Assembly (NCBI GenBank): GCA_029817715.1
Contig: JARUPY010000252.1
Span: forward strand, 2,108,001 to 2,172,000
Source of the DNA: Melastoma dodecandrum
Taxonomy: Eukaryota; Streptophyta; Magnoliopsida; Myrtales; Melastomataceae
DNA length: 64,000 nucleotides
Direction of reading: 5' to 3'
The position numbers and the translations under genes are program-made. Shown piece after piece: positions 10,709 to 22,893 of this stretch. The notes beneath the pieces were generated by a model, which saw only the letters and a list, made by a program, of their open reading frames with translations, was not told the origin of the DNA and made no database searches. How positions within the stretch are numbered: the stretch's first letter is position 1; the number at the start of each line of letters is the position of its first letter.

Positions 10709-13700
10709 TCACGTTCCCTCTGAGTTCATATCCTTAGGCACTACAAGCACAAGGAGGCAGTCAGTTGAACTAGGAGCTACGGATAGCATGGAGCAGACAT
10801 CCTGCGAGTACGGGAGGATAAATAGGAGCCTTGCCGACATGGAGTTTGCAGAAGGAATTTTGATTACTCCTGCACACTCCCTTTGCTTCAAGTACGATAT
10901 GAAATTGGAGAACTGCAGAAAATGAATCAAAGATCGGTAAGAATTTTATTGAGAGGAAAAACTGAATGACTTTGAGAATACAAATCCTGGATGTCATGGA
11001 GTTAAAGTGTACACGACTCTATTTCTCAAAACATGAGGGAGAATGAAGAAACAATAATGTAATGCCAATAGAGAACTCACTCCTTTACAGTCAGCTGCAG
11101 ATGATGGGATCAGCTGACATACCTCTCTCTGCAACATGTTAAAAGAATGCAATCTTACTTCGTAACATACTATACCAAGTCAAATATTGTTAAAAAGATA
11201 GGGCTATATTTTTCAAAAGCCACTTCAAGCGAAATTTAATTTTCAACGTATCTTTTGGTCAAAAAGGTCAAAATGAGATGAATTAAGCTATCGTAAGGTT
11301 TCGGCATTGTTCCTACTCTAATGCAACATCACCATCTATTTAAAATGCCAGGGGTAACGTTAGGTTGAAATGTTTTTCCTCAATGTGGTGGCAGATACTG
11401 TGTTACTAACGTCAACAAAAGTTCCATACAGGAGTTAAACCTTGACTCAAGTTTTTTTTTCAAAAAATGAAAGGTTAGATAAGTAAATCTCCTTCTTCAT
11501 CAAGAGCAAATAGAGAAGAAAAATATAAGTGCAACTGCTAAGACTTACACGATGTGACGGCGTACCGGTGAATGTTGATTTGACATGTCGAAAATCAGTG
11601 CGTTTTGTCATGTCTAGTTTAACTGGCCACCTGCACAGAAAATTAGATGATCAGCTTCAACTCATGCTCTGGCCCGTGATAAGACATACATTATGACAAG
11701 ATTCTTACTCAGTCGGTTCTGGAGCACTCTTCAAGTATTTGCATTTATCCGAATTGATTCTGGATGCATGAACAGTGCAATAATGGACACCACCCTTATA
11801 TAATTCGTGGCGCCAGAGGTATTTAAGCCCGTCTTTTAAACTCACATCAATAGAATACTCAGAAAAAGGTTGGGGAGGGGGAGGGGGAGGAGGCGGAGGA
11901 GGAGAACTCGGAGGGGGTGGAGCAAGAGGTGGGCGAGGTTGAGGCAGTGGAGGGAGTCCTGGCTGAATTGAGGGTGGAATACCATCATGAGGTGGTTGAG
12001 ATGGTACTGCTGAGGGCATTGGAGGAAAAGTTTGGTCAGATCTAACAACACTGCCTGATACCTGTGTCGAGGGAGGGACACAAGGTTTAATATTAGGTGT
12101 TGAAACAACACTGTTCTGAAAATTATTTGGTAACTTTCCTGGTGATATTGGATTCAAAGGTAAGTGGACATTTGGATTGCTAACATCCCAAGAAGCACCC
12201 GGAGGAGGATAGGCAGGTTGCAAGAAAGGAGTCCCTGGCATTGCCTGGGGCTGCATATTTGAACCCTGTGAAGGAACAGCCGTTGGAATGCTGCCAGGTG
12301 CTGACTGCATTTCATAATTTGGCATCTGATGCACCCACGGCCTTGCAGCAGGACCAGAAATGATGCGGGATCCTGCAATATGATCGGTCAAAAGGCATTC
12401 TTCCAAACAAAAATCAAGAAATGGTATCCACTGTAAGAAACCACCTTGTGCCGCATCCGCCATATTATTACTATGTGAGGCAGGCCAGGCCGGTTGGAAT
12501 GGAGTGGTAGCATGTGCTGCATTGGTACTAGCAGGTCGAAATGCAGTGGATATAAGGCCCGCGGGGATTTTCTCAGATTTTACATTGACGGGTGCAACAT
12601 GTTTATCTGCCAGACTGTAACACAAGAAAGAATGAGTATAATTAAAAAATGAATTTTCAAGAAGTTGCACTAAGTGGTTCAATCACATAAAAAAATCTAT
12701 ATCATAGATAGATCAGTTGAATTTTATGGGAAATGCACAAAAAGAAAGAATTCATATGTAGAAATCTATAGAAAGAAAAATCAGAAAAGGTATATGGGTT
12801 CTAGCAACCATGGTGGTTACTTCTCACTAACCCAGCTCATAAAATTCCTTTGAGGAAGACCAATTACGATATTCTTGCAATGTAGATGGCTTTGAAAGTT
12901 ACAGAATGACACAAAACTTATCACCCTTTTAGCAAATAGGATAAATTAAACATAAGACTGCTGTTCAGGAAAAAATTATTATCCAGAAATAGTCGTAGAA
13001 CAAGTGGGTCAGGAACACTTCTTTTCTGGGATGTCCGGTGCATTTTTTGAATTTGTGTGTATTTTCGAGGGAATGGGGAGGATGGCGGGAAGATTTTTGG
13101 ATGAACCTTAAGAAGCAAACTATGCTTGCCAAGCTCTATAAGTCAGAAATCATGACAGTTAAAATCAGCCAGAAAGGAAAAGGAGAGGTGACACAAGAGA
13201 CTACTAAAACAGCATAAACGAAGCAGTAACGATTGAATATGAGATGTAAACCTGTATTCAATCTGAAAGAATACTGCCGGACAACCTCGAAGATTCCTCA
13301 AGAGAGTGGTAGCAGCATTCACGCTGCCACAATCAACCAGCCAACCACACCCACCCTGCATATTTGTACGGCTCACCTGCAGGACACGCCCTATATTGTC
13401 GATTGCAAGTCTGCAAATGCTTAACACTTCATCGTCCGTGATTCGTGAAAAATCCATCTTTGAATTATATATCAAAATAGAGCTTGAAGAAAAATTATCT
13501 TCTTCTCGGTAGGTTGGAGCATTCCAGTTTGCAATGCTATATTTTGCACTCAATAAAGATATCAGGGAAACCAGCTGCTGAGATATTCTTGTCTGACTAT
13601 CAGCAGGGCTTTCAGACACTTTTTGAGAATGGGGAGACTCAACCGTGGCATTTGAGATGTGGTTGGCCGGAATACTAGCTCGGTCATCATGTTTAAAGGA

Positions 13701-16700
13701 GGTGCTCACAGATCCTGGATGGTCCATATGTGCTACTGGTAAGTTGTCGGGTGGAGGGGGAGTGCATCTTATCATTTTTCGCCGGTGTTGTCTCAGATGA
13801 GCTATTACTGCAGCAGCATCTTCTGGGGTCTCAAATTCCAACAACACAGCACCTTCATAGAAAAGGTCAGTCGCCATATATGGACCCTTAGGAATTACTT
13901 TCTTAGTTTCATGGATAATCTCATCTTTGGCACCCTGATTTAGAATATTTCCCACATAAACAAAAGTACTATAACCAACCGCCACACCATTAATAATTCC
14001 TTTAGTTCCCATTCCCGAGTCCACAAACCTAACCCGCCAAGGAAGATGCCTACGCATATTATCCCGAGCCTTCACAGTATCTATTATACTCCTGTATTCC
14101 ACAATTGCAAATCCTTTTCTTGGATGGAAAAAGTAGCTCTCCACAGGACCAAACCTTTCAACTTCATATCTGACATGAGCTTCAAATACATTGGGGCCCA
14201 TATAGCCCAACCACAATTGCTTGGAAGCAGAAAATATTTCCATTGATGCAGAGTCCCCATCAATGTACCAAGATACTTGACAAGTGGAATTTCTTCTAGG
14301 GTAATTGTCTCTACGAGAAGCTGAATAGTTTGTCACAGTTCCATTAGATGGTTTCTGCTCTAGACCATCCAGAGCTCTGGAAGATAAACCTGGAAGACTG
14401 CAGTGGTTTGTATTCTCAAGCCCACTCCTGGATGTCAAACACATGCCATTGGGAGCTTTCATGTTGTAGTTGGGATCACACTCATTTATGACTGCTGAAC
14501 CATTAAATCTCAGATGTTGCTGTGAAGCATCGCCTGAAAAACTTGCAGATCCACCAATGAATTCCCTGTCCGCATCTGCATACTGATTAGAGAGCCCATG
14601 CCTCATAGAGGGCAGACATGTAGAAGCAGGACCAGAATGCTCCTCGTCGCTAGTGGCTTGACTACTCTCTAATTTGACTGTTTCAGGCAAAGTATCCAAA
14701 CACTGTCGTAAGGCAGATAGGATTTCTGATACAACTTTGGAAGCTGCCATCATTTTCAATTTCTTGTACTTCCTGATAACCCAATTTCCGACAGTAGGAT
14801 TCCTTACGATTACCTGCAGACAAGCACCTTCATATAAGATGCTGTCACAAGCAGTCTTCTGACTAAAGCCCCCAACTACAGAACTAACACTTCTCTTAAC
14901 AGATCACAGTAAGCACCTGAAAGAATTATTCTCTAACCCGGCCTAACAACTCATACAAGAACAATTGCCAAATCACTCCTTGAAAATAGAGGTTTAAAAA
15001 TAACCTCTGTGCATGAATAAATCAAAATTCTCAACCATTACCCCTAGGATGCATTAGTTTATGCACATAAGGTGATCACCTTGCGATAAACATGGCAGTA
15101 AATTACTAAAATCCCTGCACCACAGCATAAACACCGAAAAGCAAATCGCGTTGCATACATTCTGAAAAAGTAATATCAACTTCCCAAAATGTAACAAGAA
15201 CGGACTCAAAAGGTCACAACACTATGTTTTGGAAACAAGTTTCTACAAGTAAAGTTAAAAGGAGGACAACAGAAAATAGAACTGATTCAAATTCTCTACT
15301 AAAGTCGGAAGAATAAAAGATTCGACAGCCAGCCAAAATAATGAGAATCCAAAGAAACGTACTTTATAAGGAGAAACAAAAACATGACATATGCACAGTC
15401 TGTATCAAATTTGACAGGTGACATCACAGCCTCTTCATTAAGAAAACAGTTACACCCTTTCTGTAATAAAAACCAACACATGTACATATCCTTTAAAAGT
15501 ATAAACAAACTATAACTATTTCATATATAGATTACTGAGAATGGCCTTTAACATACCAGTCCAAACAAGCAATCTCTTGGAGGTCCACGGGAAACATTAT
15601 GGTTTCCTTCTGATAGTGAAAACTTCCTGAACTCAATCCCATCATTGCTGGTTCCGACAGAACCTGTAGATAACATAGGTCGATCGCTCGAGTTGACCAT
15701 AGATGAAGCCATTTCATCATTGTCTAGCTTGCTCAATACCTGACGTAGGAAGAAGTGACTTCCCTCTGCCGTCGGGGTGCTAAGGATATTAAAACAAGCC
15801 TCCAGAATGTTCTTAGGACGAGCAAATAAAATCCTCAAAAGGCATAATCTGCGCAGTTTATCTAACCTAATCAAAGGACAATCTTCATGGTCTAACAACT
15901 CCATCTTCATATCAGAAAATGTTGCCTCAGAATCTGGAACTACAAAGTTTTCAGGATCCAAAATCTCAACTAAACTCCTTCCACCAAGTAAGGATACAAA
16001 AAACATCAGAACATTTTGAAAGACAGCCCCACATGTCTCCCTAACAGAAGGACAGTTTGGTGACTCTGAAGAAGCCGCAGCACAACATATATCGACTAGA
16101 CCGAGGATGCAGGCCTGAACAGTTAGAAATACAACACCATCAGCATCCTGCCCCTTACTTATCCTTTCCACGTTTGAATCATGAATGCCGAACATGCTTT
16201 TTACTGCAGCTTCAAGAGCGGATGGACAATGGGATGCATATCTTGGAATAAGGTCGGCAACTACACGTTGGACACTCAGACAGCCTGCAACATGAAAAAG
16301 AATTAGCCTGATAGCCAGTTACAAGGTTGTTCAGCATCATGTATGACAAGAGAGGAGGGGTGTGAAAAATTACTGGCATTACATCGTAAATGGAGGCATC
16401 AAGCTGGTTTAGTATAAGCATAGGCAAATGATGTGACTGAGTGACAAGATAAGCGACTAACTAAAAAGTGCAGACTTATATAGAGGAAACCATATTGTCT
16501 GGCTCAGAAGTACATATTTCCCCATATGTCCAGCCACCACCACAATTCCTGTTCTTTCTCACTCCTAAGCATACCAAGCCAAGCACTAACAGTGTGAGGT
16601 AATTAACACAGATAAAGCAACTACAGTATGTGACCTTACAAAATTCCAGATCAGCCTCCAAATGCAGGCTGTAAAGAAAGAGGGCTGTCAACAATGTCTT

Positions 16701-17928
16701 TGCAACTCACCATAAGGCCATTTTAGCCACACAAGTGAAAACAAGTAGCAAGTAAAAAGTAATTTTAAAAGCATATTTTATGTGAAAGGGACCACACGAA
16801 AAACATAGGACTCGAACACAAGCATTTGGTAACCATTCCACCATAAAGATGGCCACCATCAGTAAGCTAATTCGACAAATGGAGTCTATTCACCCACATC
16901 AATGCCAGTAATTCGAAAGTCAACTAAAACGTTCAGCTTGGGTTCATTTTAGAGAAAAGCCTCAAGTTAAGACAATCAGCTTGATAAGAAACCTGATAAA
17001 AAAATAACTTAAACATGTTTCCGGGTAAGAAGCCTTAAGTAAAATTACTCCTCAATAACCATCAATAATTCAGATCACATTGCCCAGCATCAATTCTTCT
17101 GATACGAGGTTCATTAACCTTCCAATCTTCATCATCCTAACAATTCAACTCCAAAAATAATCAATGTCCCCTTTTCAAAAAAATCAACATTTAAGTCATA
17201 ATCTTTGTTGCATCTACTACTATCCGAGATACTAAAATGAAACATTCCATCAATGGCAGGCCACTAGAAGATCAGCTCTAACGTCCCAAGAGGTCAATGA
17301 CAAATAACGTGGAAGGGGAGGGGAGGATGAGCATACACTTAACCAAATCCATATTCAACACAGGAACCCTAGAAACAGGAAAACCAAATCTGGCAACCTC
17401 AAACTACAAGAATCGATTCAATCACATCAAAGCACGTTTCGTTCAATTTCACCAGAACCGCCGACTAAACCAAGGATTAATCACACACTAACAAGAATGA
17501 AAAACACTTAATGTTCCCTCGCATCAACCACTTCAGACGAACTAAAACCAGTGAAGAAACGAGTCCCCAAAATTCCATCGAGAAAGCACGGGGGTTTCAC
17601 CCTTGGAAGCGGAAATGAGAGAAAGGTAAGCCAGCTCCAACTCCGGGGAGCGCCTCCCTTCCTCGGTTGCGACGAAGGACCTAACACGCTTATAACACTC
17701 ATAAACACACCTAATCTCCACCCTGTTCCTCCTCTTGGAGATAACCTCCTCCTGCGACATCTCCTCCGGAGGCGACGGGGTAGCAGGCGGCGCAGGGCCA
17801 TCCGGACGATTGGGCCTCCCAGGGGGCGGGGAAGGGGGTCGCAGTTCCTCATCCGCCGGGGGTGGTGGCGTCGACGATGGTTCGTAGAGGCGCCGCTTCT
17901 TGAGGGGCTGCTGCTCGTACGCTGCCAT
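10709..17928 (-). CDS. RRM and SPOC domain protein (Spen/FPA-like family), probable nuclear RNA-binding regulator
   Basis: Seven exons read on the minus strand: 17928-17601, 16284-15557, 14813-13252, 12614-11709, 11630-11549, 11128-11081 and 10912-10709. All phases agree and give 1285 residues. The N-terminus has [16 protein letters not shown], a basic patch followed by Pro-rich sequence, then a helical region beginning about residue 60 ([17 protein letters not shown]). Residues about 545-715 hold RRM-like folds, including [29 protein letters not shown] and [10 protein letters not shown] Pro-rich linker with a long polyproline run precedes the C-terminal SPOC domain (about residues 1130-1280: [43 protein letters not shown]). 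SPOC domains bind phosphorylated RNA polymerase II tails, and family members affect transcription and 3'-end choice. A 48-base microexon (11081-11128) is needed to keep the SPOC core intact. The exact Arabidopsis counterpart is not certain to me. Confidence 0.85.
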
Positions 17929-18027
17929 GGGGGGGTGGTTGCCGCGGGAGCCGAGGGGCGGTGGGTTCGGTCACGCGCCGAGCGTGAATTTTGCAAAAAG
18001 AGGGACGGGAAAGGGGCGGGGGGTGGC

Positions 18028-18086
18028 GGGGACGGGGACGGGGACGGGGCCCATCGGGTTTACAATTGGACTGGAGATTGGGCCCA
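18028..18086 (-). promoter_or_regulatory. G-quadruplex-capable repeat and site II element upstream of the RRM/SPOC gene
   Basis: Bases 18028-18049 contain four GGGG runs separated by AC, an ideal intramolecular G-quadruplex pattern on the plus strand. TGGGCCCA at 18079-18086 is a site II element. Both lie 100-160 bp upstream of the minus-strand start codon at 17928, in the promoter or 5' leader. Confidence 0.45.
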
Positions 18087-18119
18087 GTTTGTCCGATGTT
18101 GAAATGTGCAGGTCACGCT

Positions 18120-20220
18120 AATAACGAGTTTTGTAAAAGGGCTGCTCTAACCGAGTTTTGTTCCTAATACCGTTGCCTATTTTAAGGTAGTAAGTTCAAC
18201 TCGAACTCCCGTCAAATTTTTTTCTAAAATTTTCCTTAAAAATGTATTCAAGGGAATTCGAACCCATGCACTTTTCACAAATATAAGTTTGTATCTTATT
18301 TAGGCAAAAGTCAAGTTTGACTTACGTTTTCCAAAAACTTTAAAAATTCATGTTTTCTTAGTGCCTTGAGGAAGCCTCCAACATTTGGAAAAAATTCAAG
18401 TGCTTGGAGTTCGTCTTCCTTAATGCACTAAAGAAGTCGAACTCTATGAGTCCGACTATATGTAGAATCGTGTCATCCACATGTAGTTAAATTCAAAGAG
18501 TTCAAGTTCGTCTCACTTGCCCCAAACTCGAACTCATAGAGTTTGATTTCTTTGGGCTATAAAGTTGTAATTTTTAAATTTTTTACCGTAAATTTGAAAA
18601 TACTTTTCAAACCAACGGTATTTGGAAAAAAAAAACTCCTGCTCTAACCATCTAAACTACTATACCTACACGTCACTTGTTCAAAATTAAATATTAATAT
18701 ATTTTATAAAGTGTCTAATGGGATTCAAAGCCACACCACTCATTATGTCTAGCAATGTTGAGATCCAGAACAAACTTCAATCCGTATATCTAGTAGTGAC
18801 TTGATTTTGGATCGCGTTTTCAAGGATATTATTTATTATAAAGTCGCGATCCCGTGGAATTTGAGAGTGTCTTAATTTCTGACCTCGACTTTTTTATATT
18901 TTTAATGTTATGGCCAGAAGAATAACATAAATAATACTTTGGGTATTTGAAAAATTGTCTGTAAAAGTTTTTTAAAACTAACTTTAGTTTCGTACCGACC
19001 TCCTTTAATACCAGGGAAAGAAAACGTGTATACGAAATCATATGTATATCAGAGTCAGTTTTGATTGAACATTAGGATATGGAGCTTGACAATCTTCAAG
19101 CTGGGAGTTGGATCTCAACGGGCTTTTTTATCTTGTCATTGCCGTGTGTATGTAATTGTGGGAGTATTGTGTCAATTGGGTTGGAACAGCAAGCGAATCA
19201 GGATCACGAGGGAAACAGCTGGTTCATGTCCAGGCCAATGTCCTTCCCAATGCAGGCGATCAGAGCGTACATGTTAGTGTGTGGACTTATGTATCAAGAC
19301 ATTTTATTATATTTATAGATAAATAATTAACAAATGTGAGTATTTATCATTGATTATTTTATTTTTTACACGTAGAATTATTAATGATATAGTCCCACAG
19401 ATTAGAGGGGACATGGATATCTAGATCATCGTTGAGTATAACTGGGGTCAAGATAGACCGATGTAGAGTATATCAAAGTTATACTTAGGGGTACCATGAT
19501 ATTATGGTTACTGGACACGACTCGTTTAAGAGGATGCCACATATTGAACATCATTGGCCATTCATCTTTATGAACGAGTAACTGGTCTTTTGACTTGAAA
19601 CCTTCGTTTATGTTATGTGCGGAGTTTACGAGCTTTGACATCGTTAAAGCAATGTTTTACCGGATTGTGAGTAATGCGATTGATAGTTATGAGATAAAGC
19701 ATAGAGAGAATAATGTCAAAATGACAGGATATTCGGTTGGACATATATATTTGACATGTTCATTCGTGTTGTGCGAAATAAAAATTAAATGAACAGATGG
19801 ATGGCCTGTTGACATTTTGTCTCATATGACACGAATGCTTCTAATAAGTCAACCATTAATTTTCAAAAGGCTCACACTCTATCTCTCTCTTTAATGGGGG
19901 GTGGAATTTATAAATAAAATTTTCTTGTTTAATCATCACATGGCACGTTTAAATCACAGTTAGAACCACCGAATTCTATATGAGTGGAATTCGATCCGAA
20001 TTAGGGATGTTATTCGGAGAACTTTGAAATTAAGGACGATTGTTACAAGGATGATGTAGCAAAACAGAGGTGCATCGATTGAAAAGTTCCTTGCCATTTG
20101 CAAAAACAAAATGTGAGTTCCCAACATACACCTCACGGCCCACCTCTCCTGGTACAAATGGAATGAATACACCAAGTACATTGATGCTGGCTTCGCTCCC
20201 CCCACCATCGCGTTCTTCCA
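18120..20220. other. AT-rich spacer with probable degenerate transposon sequence
   Basis: About 2.1 kb without a supportable gene. It is AT-rich, has many stops in all frames and short irregular frames (18829-19041, 19065-19318, 19426-19641). The texture resembles old non-coding transposon remnants, but I see no terminal repeat, primer site or conserved protein motif. The part next to 20221 is the 3' region of the APRT gene. Confidence 0.4.
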
Positions 20221-22034
20221 TCAGGTTGAACTTATGAGAACGAACAAAGGCTTGTCGCCGAGCTTTTCCCGACCCTGGCGAGGAAAGTTAGGTTAATAGG
20301 TGTCTTTCGACCCTCGACAGTACAATGGACAGAAGCAGCCGATGGGGCTTAGTTGCCGGGGTAAGCTAAGTCGTCAGACCTCTCATTTTGGTGGATTGAT
20401 TCACAAACACTAACTACGTTACGACCATGCGCTCCTGGTGTCTTAACTAAATAAAGGGCGATGAAGAGGGTGAAGAAAATCAGAGACATTCTATCCTATC
20501 AGAAGCGATACTTACTTTTAGCTCTTCCAGTTCGATGACGCATGCACACTCAACCACAGTGACCCCAACACGCTCTGCAACACGAGCCGGCGAATGGTTG
20601 GTTACAGGCCACAAGGCAGGCTAAGTTTAGACGATTGATAACGACAACAATTCCATGTTCTTCCATCGAGTGGTCTAGAATATTTTGGACGTGGCGCTGC
20701 ACTCAAAATCAAAAAATAACGAAAAGCCTGAAAAATAATACCTAGCAGTCTGATAGCAGCACACAAAGTCCCTCCTGTGGCGATGAGATCATCCACAACC
20801 AAGGCACGCTCGCCTTCTTGTACGGCTCCAACATGCATCTCTATCTTGTCTGTTCCATACTCCAAAGAATACTCCTCCGAGATAACTTTGCCTGGATATA
20901 TCAATGCCCGAGCACTGTTAGACACTCAACACCAACCCAAACATCCACGAAGACTTACAAGTTCAAATTGACAAAATAAAATCCTCCCTATTCAAGTATT
21001 CTACCTTAACCCAATTTAAGACTGCACACGCCGGGCAGAAAGTCAATCTCCCTAAGCGCTCTTGATTGGAAAACACCCCTCCACAAAAAAAAAAGTGCAA
21101 AACACAACTATCATTCTAGAGCTAGAGATCTCAGAAAACCACTTCACAGTGAACCTACCCTCCTTTGTGCCTATCCTAAAACAGTACCATCCAATTGTCA
21201 TAACGAGCGACGAACTAAACTCTCAACATACTGCATCCTGAAAAACCATTATCTGGCCCATTACAATATACATCGGGGGAAAACATAAGGGCAACGAAGC
21301 TCACCAGGCAATTTTCTGGGTTTCCTCATGGGGACAAACTTAGCACCGATAGCCAACGCAATAGGAGGACCAAATATAAAGCCCCTGGCTTCAATTCCTG
21401 CAACCAATGTCCATAACGAGCTGGATTAAAGAGAGGATGCACGATCACAACAAACAACATCTCGACAGGGTTTTCTCCCACATCTCAGTTTGTGAAACCA
21501 TCCTCAATCAAGAACTCAACCAGAAGCAGAAGCGAGCAGAATGTTACCAGCAACAACGCTGATCTTCTTGTCCTTGTACCTCTCAACAAACAAGTCTATG
21601 GTGTCCTTAAAGGCCTCGGGATCGAGGAGCAAAGTCGTTATGTCCTGGAACATAATCCCTGTCCCCAACCCCGACAGACACAAAACAAGCAAACGTCAAA
21701 ATCACAATTCATAACACCAGCATTCGTTAACTAATTCACAATCCCACTTCCTCCAAAACAACAAAAGGAAACCAAGAAGAACCATCGCGATAGCTTCCAA
21801 TTGGGGGAGGGGGGGTTAAAAGCAACAATTCGGGCATGACCCATGAAGAAAGCCAGAAACTTCGATCACACCCGAGAGCAAAACACAGAAAAAGACGCCG
21901 TCTTCCGAACGATCAAGCGAGAAAGATCGAAGCTTTTGGGCTGTTCTACCGGGTTTAGGGAAGTCCGGGATGACACGGATGGAAGAGGAGATCCCGGCAA
22001 TACGGGGGTCTTCCTTCCCTTTGGACTCCTCCAT
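20221..22034 (-). CDS. APT: Adenine phosphoribosyltransferase (adenine + PRPP to AMP)
   Basis: Six exons on the minus strand: 22034-21950, 21658-21548, 21397-21305, 20891-20742, 20574-20516 and 20274-20221. They give 183 residues, the usual length of cytosolic plant APRT. Conserved blocks in order are [69 protein letters not shown] and [12 protein letters not shown], the PRPP-binding loop. The enzyme salvages adenine to AMP and in plants also inactivates free-base cytokinins. An upstream in-frame ATG at 22097 would add 21 residues; the start at 22034 ([14 protein letters not shown]) matches the normal family start and is preferred. No targeting peptide is evident from the short start. All splice sites are GT-AG and no damage is seen. 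Confidence 0.93.
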
Positions 22035-22893
22035 CCTCAGCTGCTCGGCTCCTCCGCCCGCCGCCGCCAGACAAACAAAGAAAGCAGACACAGACACAGA
22101 CGGAGAGAGAGAGAGGGTGACGAACTAAACCGAGGTGGTCGTGATTTGTTTTGCTTTGCCCTCTCCTCCACCCACTTTTTTAACTCCTAACTACCACCAG
22201 TCCATCAATTCTTTCTACCAACCCCATTTCTTAATCTGAATTTGTTTGGTTTAATTTTTAGTGTTCGACAATCTTTTTCATAAAGTACCAATGAAACTGA
22301 TGAAGAATTTTTATTATTAATTATTTTCTAGATTCTGTCACCGGCATATTTCATAATGATACCAAACAAGATATTACTATAGAGAGAAAGAGACGAGCCA
22401 TTTGAGCCAATGAGGATTGATTTGGCTTTTCACTGAGGACAAATTTACCTAAATATTAACCAGATTTGCTAGCTGCAACCACAGCCCAGATTCTCCCTAT
22501 AACCCTTTCCTCATGACCTCGGCCAGCGCCTTAAACGTTAGAGGTGCACGCGAGAGGTGTATGGTTCGTATCCTCCCGCCACGCGGCGCCCCATTTTTCG
22601 CTTTTCCAACGTCGCAACAATCAAATGCAGGGCAAGGAAAAGCTAATAGGATACTGATGAAACACAGAAAAATCAGCGATGGGCTTAGTATTGCTTTGCC
22701 AGCCTTTCCCTTTTCACATTTTGTAGTAACTTGATCGCTGAGAAAAAAACAAGACAGCAAGAGGGACAAGCCTCAGATCATGGGTTTATGTACATTTTTT
22801 GTTCTAATCATGTCTGTGTAGGATAACTATCCACAAACCTTTAAAACTTTTCTGCAATCTGTCCTAGCCGAATGATAGATATGTATATTTATT
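22035..22893. other. APRT promoter and QWRF-gene 3' region
   Basis: The two minus-strand genes are separated by about 860 bp. A CT/GA-rich stretch with GAGAGAGAG near 22102-22114 sits just upstream of the APRT start. Nothing else in the interval looks coding. Confidence 0.4.

Noticed and set aside
17551..18102. Long plus-strand frame (183 residues) opposite exon 1 of the RRM/SPOC gene
   Set aside because: It is the Arg/Gly-rich antisense of a GC-rich, Pro-rich coding exon. No recognisable motif.
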